DNA of 64,000 bases from Acanthochlamys bracteata (lineage: Eukaryota > Streptophyta > Magnoliopsida > Pandanales > Velloziaceae): NCBI GenBank assembly GCA_019914995.1, contig CM034132.1:9542662-9606661 (forward strand), written 5' to 3'. How positions within the stretch are numbered: the stretch's first letter is position 1; each line of letters opens with the position of its first letter. The notes under the pieces were generated by a model that searched no databases, was not told the DNA's origin, and worked only from the letters and a program-made list of their open reading frames with translations. Shown one piece after another: positions 13,301 to 24,119 of the stretch. The position numbers and the translations under genes are program-made.

Positions 13301-14837
13301 AATTTTTATTTTCTTTTTAAGCTCCGTATAATGCAAAAAAAATAAATAAATAAAAAATTGCATAGGTACGTACCTTATCGAACTTCTTGAGTATCTTCAC
13401 AAAAGCCAACATGTTCAAATTCCTGCAGATGTAAAAAATCCCAAAATTAAAAGAGTTACTTGATCATTACCGTTTTCAATTTTCACTGTTTAAGAAGATT
13501 TTAATTCCACATTGTTCGTCTAATATCTTTTTTTTTCTAACTTTTTATAAGTTTTCAATGATTCTATCATTAATTTTAAATTTTTATATCGAAAATTCAA
13601 TCTTTTATAATATGTAGATATTAAGAAAGTTATAGTCCTATATTTTTTTTGTTTAGATTTTTATAAATTTAAACGACTCCACTTTAGATTTCCAACATTA
13701 ATTCATTAAAACATAAAAAAAAATAATAATAATAAGAAAAAAGATTAATAAAATACCGGTAGGTGCTAAGGTAGGCAAGGCCTTTGTAGAGTTCAACGAA
13801 GGCACCTCTGATCATTTTTTGGGCACGATGAAGTTTTGTTTTGTTAATGTTGAGTTTTCCGTTAGCGTTAGATTTCACGAAATCTTCCCAAACAAAATAA
13901 GTCAGTGCCGAAATCGTTCTACCAGGCGTCGTCAGAGGTATGTTGATCTTCAAATTCTTCCCTTGGCAACTGATCACTGATGATCTGCAGCTGCCTGCAG
14001 ATAAACTCCGGCAAGCACTCTTCGACGACTTCACCAGTTTATTATAATTACCTGAATGATCATCTTCGCTTCTTTCAGAATCACATCTTGGAGATTCTTC
14101 CATGCTATCTTCCTCGTTTACAGAATTACTCATTCCTCTGTTCGATTCTTCCTCTGTTGAAACACTCAACAGAAGTAATTAGAAATTTGAACGAGTTCAA
14201 TTAATTTCGAGTAACGTATATGTAGATATATACATACCGCAAGTGATTGAGCAGGAAACGGAAGGATCATCGTTAGAAGATTTATAATTTGCCTTCTGCT
14301 GCTTGAGTGCGTTCCTGAGATCCATGAGGATTTCCATTTGCTTCTTCAAGGATTCACCACGCTCTACAAACTCTTTTTCTTTGCCTCTGTAGAACTGGTT
14401 AACTTTGTTCAGCTGCAAATCAAGCCTCGCGAAGAACTCACTTGCAGCCTCTGTATCTGCAAACTGCTCCATTAATTCCGTTTCATATAAGTCCCCTCTG
14501 CTTCCAGATGAAGCCAATTTCGTATGCACCTAGATGAATTTTTTTTTTTCAAACGAACGAGATATAATAAATAGCAGAAAAAAAAAAAACCATGTTTAAG
14601 TTTACATATATAAACCTGAATGACGCCGTGATCTTTATGTGGGTTGCCGACGTTGATCAACAGAAACTTCTTCAACGGAGAAACCAACTTCTGATACATG
14701 GAAGGTTTCTCAGGTTTATCCAAAGTGTTGTTATTATTCATCTTCTTCAAATCTTTCTTGAGTTGCTTGTAATCAACAAATGCTTCTTTCCATTCTGGCA
14801 CGAGTTGGCCTTCAAACTGCTTCGAAAACTTCACCAT
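10308..14837 (-). CDS. PHO1;H1: PHO1-family phosphate exporter, PHO1;H1-like (SPX-EXS)
   Basis: Membrane phosphate exporter; the SPX domain senses inositol pyrophosphates and the EXS part supports transport. Fourteen exons (minus): 14837-14616, 14529-14238, 14153-13757, 13422-13374, 13268-13197, 13106-12977, 12421-12298, 12213-11964, 11876-11772, 11681-11637, 11321-11169, 11079-10801, 10709-10573, 10398-10308; 2346 nt, 781 aa, close to Arabidopsis PHO1 proteins (about 780). [23 protein letters not shown] at the start, ELNKV-like [20 protein letters not shown], then [14 protein letters not shown]. Membrane helices occupy exons 6-10, then EXS blocks [18 protein letters not shown] and [13 protein letters not shown] segments. 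Start wording and [11 protein letters not shown] point to the PHO1;H1 clade. Donor of intron 7 is GC (12297-12296). Two introns carry AT-rich MITE copies. Upstream in-frame ATGs exist at 14957 and 14924. Confidence 0.93.
11385..11605. mobile_element. AT-rich MITE family copy, PHO1;H1 intron 10
   Basis: One of about ten dispersed copies sharing the same order of blocks: AATATATTTTTTATAAATATTT, A/T spacer, AAAATTTAAAAAGTATA, then a TAATGAAAATTTTTTATT core and TTTTTATTTTAAAAAG near the end. No coding capacity; boundaries are approximate. Confidence 0.5.
12520..12800. mobile_element. AT-rich MITE family copy, PHO1;H1 intron 6
   Basis: Starts at GTGTTTGGCGTTGC (about 12526), contains the family core AAAAAGTTTTACTTCGTAAA then ATTTTTTTATTATATATTTT, and ends near CAAACATCACC. 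Limits are approximate; the termini resemble a degenerate inverted repeat with consensus near GTTTGGCATT. Confidence 0.5.
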
Positions 14838-15664
14838 GATCTCTTCGATAAATCGATGATCTTCGGCAGTGAAGTAGAGTGAAAGAAGTAGATGAGTGCG
14901 TTGAGGTAGTGAAGAGGGAAGCATTGTTATATAGAAGTGAACGTAAGGAGACAGCACATTCTGAAATATACTTGAATTGTTTGATCAGGATGAAAAAGTT
15001 TTTTTTTTTTTTGGGTTCTTGTGCTTCTGCTGTTTGAAATATTTTTGATTCTACCACTTGATCATGGGAATGAATGAATTGAAGAGATTCTTTTTTTTTT
15101 TTTTTTTTTCAAGGAGAGAGATTGATGATGATGAAGAAGAGAAGAAAATGCCAAAAGCAAATAATATTCACTGATCACCTTCATGGCTTAAAGCTTTACA
15201 AAGGTAACAAAGTGATTGCTACAATATTTTTGCGTCCCATTTTTTACGTTTCAATAAAATATATATTTTTAATCTATCTAATATTAAATTATGTTTTATT
15301 TTATTAGATTGGTGAGAAATTAAAAGTATATAATAGAAATGACTTTTATAAGTGAGTTTTAAATAATGAATTTATAAAAATTTAAATTATTACGAAAATA
15401 TAAAAAACTATGAAAAAGTTATCTTTAATTAGTAAAAATATGAGAATGTATAGAGTTTACGAAAACAAAAATTTAAAATAATAATAAAAAATATAGAAAG
15501 TAGAATTAAGAATTAAAATTTAATAGAAATAAAATTTGATATAAAAATAAATATAATCGAAATTTAAAATATTTAAATCGACTGAATTTAAATTTTGTAA
15601 AAAAGAATTAGAATTTATGTCTTTAGTTTGCACGATTAAATGATAAGTTACTTCAGCCGACTAC

Positions 15665-15905
15665 CGTTGTTTGGACTAGTTTATCAGAAAAATAATTATT
15701 ATTATTTATTATATATTTTTTAATATATATTTTATAAGTATTTAAAAAATTTATTTAAAAATTTAAAAAGTATAAAAAGTTTTATATAGTAAAATTTTTT
15801 TATTATATAATTTTATTATTTTAAAAATAAAAAATTAAAATTTATTTTAAAAAAATCTATTTTAAAAATATTTTCATATATCTCTATTATGGTCGGAAAA
15901 AGTTA
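15665..15905. mobile_element. AT-rich MITE family copy
   Basis: Begins near CCGTTGTTTGGACTAG; core AATATATATTTTATAAGTAT, AAAAATTTAAAAAGTATAAA and TATAGTAAAATTTTTTTATT. Followed directly by a second copy. Confidence 0.55.
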
Positions 15906-16130
15906 GGGTGACTGCATACCAAAATCACTTTTTAATTTTTTTCTATTATATATTTTTTAATATATATTTTAAAATATTTAAATTTTTTTTTAAAATTTAA
16001 ATAATATAAAAAAATTCTATATAATAAAATTTTTTTATAACATATTTTTATTATTTTTTTAAAATTAAAAAATATAGTTTTTATTTTAAAAAAATTTTAT
16101 TTCTTAAACAATATCATACTGACTTAGTTC
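15905..16130. mobile_element. AT-rich MITE family copy, tandem to the previous one
   Basis: Second copy in the same orientation: TTTTTTAATATATATTTTAA, AAATTTAAATAATATAAAAA, TATAATAAAATTTTTTTATA. The pair sits about 0.8 kb upstream of the PHO1;H1 start. Confidence 0.5.
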
Positions 16131-16750
16131 GGTTCTTCCTTGTTGTTCTCTTTTCCTGCAGTTTGGTGATGAAAAGTGCTCATAGCAGTAATGCGTTGGG
16201 CGTCCCAAAACTGAAAACTCATCATTGAAATGATTTTAATTCTTCACGTAAAACTTCATCATATTTTTTATACACTCTCACGCTTTGAGTGTGTGAAGAA
16301 AAATTTTAAAAGTTTGAAATACATCTGAGTTATATCTAATGAAATAATTATACGTATAATTTATTTCGAACAAAACTTAATTATAACTTTTCAAAATTTT
16401 AGATATAATAGTGTAGTATAATTTCAAACGGATCTTTGTATCATTAATTACATGGAAAATTAACTCATATAATAAAGTGTCAATGTTCTTATTGCAACTC
16501 AAAGGAAGAACCCTTATTAGTGAAATTTTGCACTATTGCATTAAGATAAACTAATGCTACTTTACAAAGCTTTGATGTATATAATAAATTATCTTCAAAA
16601 CTATACTCTAAATCTAATAAGCACCGATAAAAATTAATCAATCATTTCAACAACTTGTTTCATATAATTTACGACAAATAAGACGTTACTTGAACAAATT
16701 GATTCAATCCAATAAAGAACAAAGTTTCAAAGAGTGAGTTTACAAAAGAA

Positions 16751-19700
16751 AAGGAAAAAAAGCCTTCTTTCATAAAGGCATCATCACACTATCCATCTGC
16801 TTCTTACAGAAATTGAAATGTTTTCCAGTTGTAAGTAACCGATGAAGAAAGCAATGCCATGATAATACCGAAATGCGGAGACTTGAAATTGTTTCAGGAC
16901 CCTATAAATTTTGCTGAACAATCTAAGGTACATAAATTTGTCCCCAAGTGCTTCAACTTCATTTCAGCTCCAGGCACTCAAACCTGTTGATGTCTGCTTC
17001 CTTGTACTGATAATGCCAGACCTGCGAATCGGAAGATAGAAACAAGTGCCTGTAAGTGTTTGTGATTCAATCTTTCAAACTAAAGTTGGTATAAAAAAGA
17101 AAGACAGAAATGCTCTCAGTGCTTTACGAAGACAGGATGTTAGGCAAATGCTCGCATTTTATTCATGTTGGCATCTTGATTGCTCACGCTTTTAGTAATA
17201 TCTCTAAGGCCTTACATAATGCACGATAACCTAACTGACTTCCAATATATCTTACCGTTCGATAACACGATTTTCGTATGATATTGCTTTTGCCATAAAC
17301 AGAGGTGAAGGGAAAAGAACAAAAGACATGAATGTTTACGATGTACACGTCTATCAAACCTGACACAAAGCGCACAATGATGAGAAGGTTACTACAAATC
17401 AGTATGGCTAGTTCAACTTCAATCTAAGATCAATTCTATTACGAAACCACTAGATGTTCACTGCAACATTAAGATGCTATCGGAATTGTGTGCCTAATTG
17501 AGCCAATGAGGCGTACCTTTACATACTTGAGACAAACATTTTTCCCTTAACTTGTCAGACAACAAAAATCCGTAGTAGGGCACATAATTATCAGAGCTTT
17601 GGGTCATAACCTGTAGATACAGACACTTTTTATGAGAATCTATAAAGAAACCCCTTCCATAGGATGATAAACCACAGGCACATTTGGCCAATGATAAGAC
17701 TTCATATGCTGCTCTGAGTAGGATTGCATTTCTTAGCACTACTCTAAACTTTATCAGAATCCATTACGTTGTGTCTAGATTTCAAATTTGGTTTTTTATC
17801 GAATAAAATCTTCACATAATCATTCTGCATGAAGCTAATCAGAAATAAAATTTTGCATGACAAAAGGCAGTACATAAAAAGTTGCTCGTAGGTCTAAATT
17901 AACTATTTCCTTTGGTACCTGTAAATATACCCAAATACAAGACAGAAAACATGTCAGAACCATCTCATAGAAAGTTTTTGGATAACGAAGAATGCAGTGC
18001 AGTTCTGTGTGTTTCGTGCAAACAATAACGTCTATGGGTTCCACATAATTGCAGTTCCATTGGTATCCAGCCACATGATCAGTGTTAAAGAGAACCCTTA
18101 TTTTCCTGGCATATGTTCTCCAACACATTCTTTGAGTGTTCTAAAGAACTATTAGTGGGTGGAGTTATATTCTCTCCTTAAAACTATTCCGGTTCGATCT
18201 AAGAATGAATGAAAACCTCTTAGTAGGTTCCATATAGATAAGAACTGAGTTTTCCTATAAGAAAGGAATTTTGGATGCTGTATCACAGCATCAGGAATCG
18301 GCTGACAATAAATAATGGGTGATCAAGCTAGGTGTCTCTCGTGGCAAGCAGAAGGACATATGGAAATGGCTACTATGCATTTGTGGGAACTTGAACTGAA
18401 GTAGCCTGTATAAATGCATCCAGAATATGTTATGAATGTATATACCTTCATCAAGAAAAGATACAAGGATAATCAACGTAACTGCAGAGAATTGTATTTG
18501 TAATATGCTTGGAATAAGCTAAGTTCTTTCTCTCAGAATTATCACTTGTGCCCAAACTAGTTCGTATGCATAATATGCTACATCAATCAGAACAGTGACG
18601 CATGTATCCTCCTTGAAACTAGTTTGATTCTCACATCAGTCAATTAAGATGGCTTAAAAAGAACTGTTTTTATTAGGAAATTCCTGCTTATGCACCTTAT
18701 CGGCATCCTTAAGAAGTCCGGATATGATGTTCCATCTAATAAATCTTTCCTTGACCTTGCAACTTATGCAGCTAAGGTTTCTCGAACCAAAATTTGGACT
18801 TAAAGAATCTCATGTTTCTCAGAATAATTTGCTTATACTACATTAAGGTTGCAATCTTGACATATATACCGGTCAATCAAGTCAGCTACAAATGCTGTAC
18901 TGCTTGCATATGTCTCATCCCAGCCAGAAAGTTGGAAAAAAGAAACTAAATGTTGCAGTAAAACAAACCGTAACAATGACTTGCGATATTATATGAGCAA
19001 AGAAATGGATAACAACGACATTAGAAGCAGGCTTGCAATCTTTCTACTGATTATAACCACTATACGAGCTTTTTTTTTTCTTTTTTTTTCTGGATGCTTT
19101 ACTACATTGGGGATTGCACGAACTAGACAAAGCTTTATGATTGGCTACGAGATGTGAGAGAACTTCATTTTCTAGAATGGACTTCGTTATCTAGAATCCT
19201 TGTGCATTTCTTTAGCTGAAGGACACCAAATCTTTAAGAGAAAGTTTGGTTCTGTCGAATTTATTTAAACTCTATATAGCTAGATACACGGAAGTTAACA
19301 AGATTAAAGAATGCTATCCATAACTAAAGTAAGCAAACTTCTGCATTCATGCAAAAGAGAAGATAGCTTCCTAATAATATATTTAAAAATGAAGAAGATT
19401 ACCTTTGATTACCTGTAGGTCGCTGATTTTACTGCCATCACCAATTTTAAATGCTGCTTGTCACTTGTTGTTGGGTTGCTTTTACTTTATGTCAGAAGAA
19501 TAATCTTGGATTACTCTCCCAATATGCCTTTCAAATCTCTTTGACAACACACAGACACTACATGCCAAATCAAAATACGTATGTTATACTGAAGAACTAT
19601 AATTTTTTTTTGAAAGAAGTAACAAATGCAGGAGCAAAACATGATCGTTGAAGAGTGTAGAGATCTTTTGAAAGTAAAAACTAATGTTTCAAATAAAACA

Positions 19701-22560
19701 AGCATCTATACTTGCTCAAATTCATCTTATTCAGGAATGAAAACCTGTTGCCTAACACTTTAGACAGATTTGCATGAGAGCAGATATATTTCACAGGGAA
19801 CCGACAACAAATCCTTGATAGTTCATCCTGGTGATCTAATCAAATTATGACTCAATAATCGTATAACCAAGAATTCCGCACTCAAATCATATCACTTCAT
19901 AAATGTTCCAACAGACAGCATCAAATTTGCACTATACTGTCAAAAACTTTTTTTGCACAAGTAATTCTCGGTGCAAATCAGAAGTCGGCGTCACGATACA
20001 AAACAACATAAATGACTACTTAACATATAACCGTCAACTATCATAATCTTGTTCTGATTCAATTTGAGCATATTACATTGGAGCATTTCCATTACCACCT
20101 AAGATTATCAAGCAAAGATGCCAATTCATTATAGCAAAGTTTCAATTCTATTCCTTCCACTTGGCTCACACTATGTAAGTATATACCTGTTTTATCTCTT
20201 CCTACAGAAGTAAGAATCCAGATGAGAGTATAGGATTCACGAAAGAAGATAGGTTCCTAACAATAACACTGAACAAAGTCCATATCTGCATGTTTAGATT
20301 TCCCACAAACTAGACAAAGAAAGAATATGCCTTCAAATAATGAGGTGTAGAGATCAGGGTTCATTAATCTAGTATCTTGCAACTATTCAATTGCAGTTAA
20401 GCCTTTTTTTTATTTTGCTTAAGGTATATGCTTTCCTTTGCATCTTTCAGGAACATGTTGGGTGTAGGCAAGCACCATTGAAAGCTTCTCAACGCCATAT
20501 GGTTCCTTGAATAATTATCAATAAATAACTGTCTTCGTTATAATGCCACAAAGATTTGAAGCCTGAGGTGTTCCAAAGATAGATATCTGTAAGAAAAAGA
20601 TCGATACGGTACGGAAGCATGCCAATACATGGCAGCTTAAAATAGTTCAAGGTGGAGAACATCTAACTACAATGATGATATTATTGTTCAAAAGATTCTT
20701 CTTTTCCTATAAGTTAGCCTTGCTTGCTTCTTTTTTCAGAGTATGGAGTCCTACGACTGCAATAACAGAGGTAAATGGCATGTCGAAGATTCGTAGATCA
20801 ATAATACTGTATCTACATTATCTTCCATGTACATGTAAATCAGGTTTCTTAGAAAGATATCTAGGTGCGATATCTATTGAGGATTTAGAATGAACGCATT
20901 ATACTAGGAATAAACTAATTCCTTAATGTCCAAGAAATATTATTTCTAGGAAAGTTATTCCAAAGTAACTTGAGAAGCATATATTATGTTATTGTTTTTT
21001 TAAAATGTTGTAAAGTCTTTGCAGGAAACATTGAGTAGCTCCAACCTTAATCTTTCTCAGATAATTTTTTTAGAAACATGTCTAAAATTTAAGCACCAAC
21101 CCAACATACATCACTAATTAGAAAGCACCTCATGTTAAATCTTACAAAGCAATTGATTTAATATAAACCAAAATAATCAAAGTTGTTGCTCCGTTAGAGG
21201 AATCAAAATTTTACAAGAAAGTTTAATGAAACTGTCATAATCTCAGTCTCCTTTTCAAGGTCAGCAAGAATTTTGTGGGTGGTTGAAAAGATTCAGTTAA
21301 GGTGTGAAAGTTCTTTCACTTTCTACTGAAGTGCCAATTATAGCTATATAAAGAATAAAGCTTCTTCCAAAATTAAATTTCAGAAGTAAGAATGTTGAAA
21401 CTCTATTAGAGATCAGATTTCAATTTCCCTTTGAAATTGTTTTAGGACTACTTGGAAATGTATTACCAAAGAGAGGAGTCATTTTATATTCTCTGCTATT
21501 GTTTTACTAACTCTTATTTGCTGAAAAAGAAAGAAAAACTCCATAAATCAATCATAAAACAGGCTTATAACTTGAAACAGAAATGCTACTCTTCACAAGC
21601 CAAAGAATCAATCAAACAAAACTTTCAATAGTAATGCTTACGGAGAAAAGCTTGCTTAAAAATTTATCTTTTCTCTAAAATATTTATCAAAGCAAGAAAA
21701 TTTAAACTTATAGCAACGGTAAGAAGAACAAGCTGAGTGATACAGGAGAATAGTTTGCAGTAGAAGATTACCTTGACAACTTTACTCTCAGTTCAGATAT
21801 CAAACTTTTTCTCCTTGGATAATTGTCCCCATGTGGTTTCTGCAAGATAGTTTAAAGAACAACAAAAAGCTCGACACATTGAGATTGCCAAATCGGTGAT
21901 TTATTTTGTTTTACAGGACATAGCAGAAAAAGTAAAATATTGAAGATGGCATGATGCAGATGTGAACCAGGAGCCTGGCGAGTGTTAAACCTCCATGATA
22001 ACAACAAACCAGATGGGTTTCAACTGCAGCACGTAACAATCGGACACAATCAGTAACTTTCAACTAGTAAAGTCCCACTGATGTACTCAGCACAACATCA
22101 ACATTCACCACAATCTTCCTCAGAAACACAACAAACAAATCCATATTACAGACCACGAGGTCTCATTCATTACCAACAGTTTCACCAGAAATAACAGCTT
22201 AGAAGAGTAATTCTTGCTTCTGAAAGCAGCTATGTAATGAAGTAATCGAAAAAATGTCAGGTAGAACAAAAGATGCAGCTAGGCATGAAGTTACAGACCA
22301 ACATCAAAATCTTCAGAAATTGAGCTTGTTGGTTTGCTTTCTATAGCATGACTAGCAATGAGTCAGATGTCATTTCGAGTGAACTCCATCAGAGTTAAAC
22401 ATAAGCTATGTAGAGTAACTCAGCATGCTTCGCATAGAAAGATGCATACTTTCACTAGAAAAGTTTGCATTAGAATGAACACGAATTTATATACGTAGAT
22501 ATGGAGAAGAAAAAACTTGCCTGAAGATAAATCAACCAACCACCTTTCCACTTTATAGTC
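16751..22560. other. Long region without a convincing gene
   Basis: About 5.8 kb of lower AT content than the flanking MITE zones. It shows scattered exon-like pieces with plausible splice borders on both strands (for example 16960-17022 minus, 17519-17611 minus, 20741-20770 plus), but these do not join in phase and match no family I know. It may be a non-coding transcript, old gene debris, or the remains of a lost neighbour. Confidence 0.4.
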
Positions 22561-23117
22561 ATGGGTAACTCACAATTGGTTACTTGGGTAGCTTTCGTTT
22601 GTGGCTTCCCTGTGCATTTTGATATGCAATGGCTTTGCACAAGCACCAGCAACTGCACCTTCTCAGCAACCAGCACCTATAGCCACGAGTCCTCTAGTAT
22701 CAGCAGCAGGGCCAGTAGCAGTACACTCAGCACCTGCTGCAAGCCCAGCAAGAACACCACCTCAACCATCAACAAACCCTCCCTTGTCGTCCCCGACATT
22801 GCCTATGCCTCCATCACTACCATCACCAGTAGCGTGGCCATTAACTTCTCCACCTTTACCACCAGCACCACAAGCTCCATCTCCAGTGCCAACTCAAGCT
22901 CCATCAACCCCACACCTGCACCAGTAACAACTGCACCTACAACCAATACCACCTGCACCAATGGTTGCACCAGCATTACCTTATAGACCGCGGAAACACC
23001 AGGTCCAGCACCACCCCTTCGAAACATAAGAAGCACAATACAAAGAAACACAAGAAGCATGAACCGGCACAGGCACCAGTTGTTCCAAGTCCACTTGCAC
23101 CAGTCTCCCGACAATGA
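22561..23117 (+). pseudogene. Lysine-rich classical arabinogalactan protein (AGP19-like), frame-broken
   Basis: Pieces of a lysine-rich AGP appear in order but in different frames. Signal peptide start MGNSQLVTWVAFV (frame of 22561) continues as ASLCILICNGFAQAPATAPS in the next frame from about 22601. Then comes a Pro/Ala/Ser/Thr-rich body (SPARTPPQPSTNPPLSSP, APQAPSPVPTQAPSTP). After another shift at about 22915 come PVTTAPTTNT and PPAPMVAPALP, and finally the hallmark basic segment SKHKKHNTKKHKKHEPAQAP in a third frame, ending at TGA 23115-23117. At least three shifts are needed, so no intact protein can be made as given. Intact homologues are GPI-anchored cell-surface proteoglycans. AGP19 is a neighbour of TADA and Zim17 in Arabidopsis (from memory), which supports the identity. 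Assembly indels are an alternative explanation. Confidence 0.7.
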
Positions 23118-24119
23118 CGATGCAGATCTAATAAGTCCAGTGCCATTGCCATATGTGGTAGTTGTCTACAACTTTTTCATTCACCCCAATGTTAAGACAG
23201 TTGCTTACGCTGAAAAGAAGAGAAATCTATTTCCAAAAAGAAATCTACAAGTAAAAGTTCAGTGAGTTGTCAAACAGAAACAATGTGCACAAAAGTGAAG
23301 AAGAAAAACCTGAAGAACTTTCTTCAGATAAAAGCAAAATGCTATAGGTTTAGTATGATTACAGGTATGTCCAAGAAGATGCACCATTAATTATGGGCTG
23401 ACAATAAAAAAAGTTGCCTCCATTAGGCCCAAATGTGATTACAGGAAAACATATGTTCTACTTGCTGCTAATTTCATTCACCTTCCAGCTTCAATAACAT
23501 CATCATCTTGACCTATGGCTTGTTCTATACTCATATACTCTTATATACTTCTCTATGCAGAGCATGGGCTCCTGGATCAGTGAACACACCATATATGTGC
23601 CATCAGTGAGGTCCACATTTGCATTCTTCTTGCCGAAGATCATGAGCTAAACAGGTTGCGGTATAGTGAAGCAGCCCATTGTTTTCGGCCAATAATCAGG
23701 AAGTTCCTGAACAGTTAGAGAAAAGCACATCACTTTTGTTTTTCTGACCACCCACCCTTTTTTAATTTAAATATTGACATTTTTGTAAGCATTCATTCTT
23801 CTATGAATAATAGCTTGTTTTAAATGGAAAATCTGACGATCAGATTAACTGAAGTGAACTACATAGTAGAAGAACACTTTGAAACTTATAAACAAGAACC
23901 ATAAAAAAGTAGAATCGAAAGTAAGAGATAGATCATAAATTTCAGGATTATCTCTAAGCTATCTAGAATAAGAAACTTTGTCACGTTCCAGATGAATTGT
24001 CCTAGTGCTCAATATAGGCACAAACTGGGCAGTGCAAGAACTAATAAGCAATTTCCCAAATAAGGTTGCTTACCTGAATACATAATCACAGATGACGTTA
24101 TAAAGTTCAAATTCTAGCT
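23118..24119. other. Gene-free stretch between AGP remnant and Zim17-type gene
   Basis: Likely AGP remnant 3' flank and downstream flank of the zinc-finger gene. One minus-strand open stretch (about 23640-23720) looks exon-like but was not linked to anything. Confidence 0.4.

Larger units (their letters stand above)
14838..16750. other. PHO1;H1 upstream region
   Basis: The probable 5' leader lies at 14838-15060, with upstream ATGs, a run of T at 15001-15013 and a T tract of more than 20 at about 15091-15110. Beyond 15.3 kb the DNA is AT-rich with two adjacent MITE copies (15665-16130). No coding exon was seen and no perfect GNATATNC (PHR1-type) site was found by eye. Confidence 0.5.

Noticed and set aside
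14838..16750. PHR1-binding site (GNATATNC) expected upstream of a phosphate-starvation gene
   Set aside because: Scanned by eye; only one-mismatch versions (e.g. GTATATAA) were found.
17519..17611. Exon-like minus-strand stretch (VMTQSSDNYVPYYGFLLS...)
   Set aside because: Good splice borders, but joining it to the next exon-like piece at 17022-16960 breaks the frame and no family was recognised.
18188..18200. GGTTCGATC resembling a tRNA B box
   Set aside because: No A box, acceptor stem or cloverleaf could be built around it.
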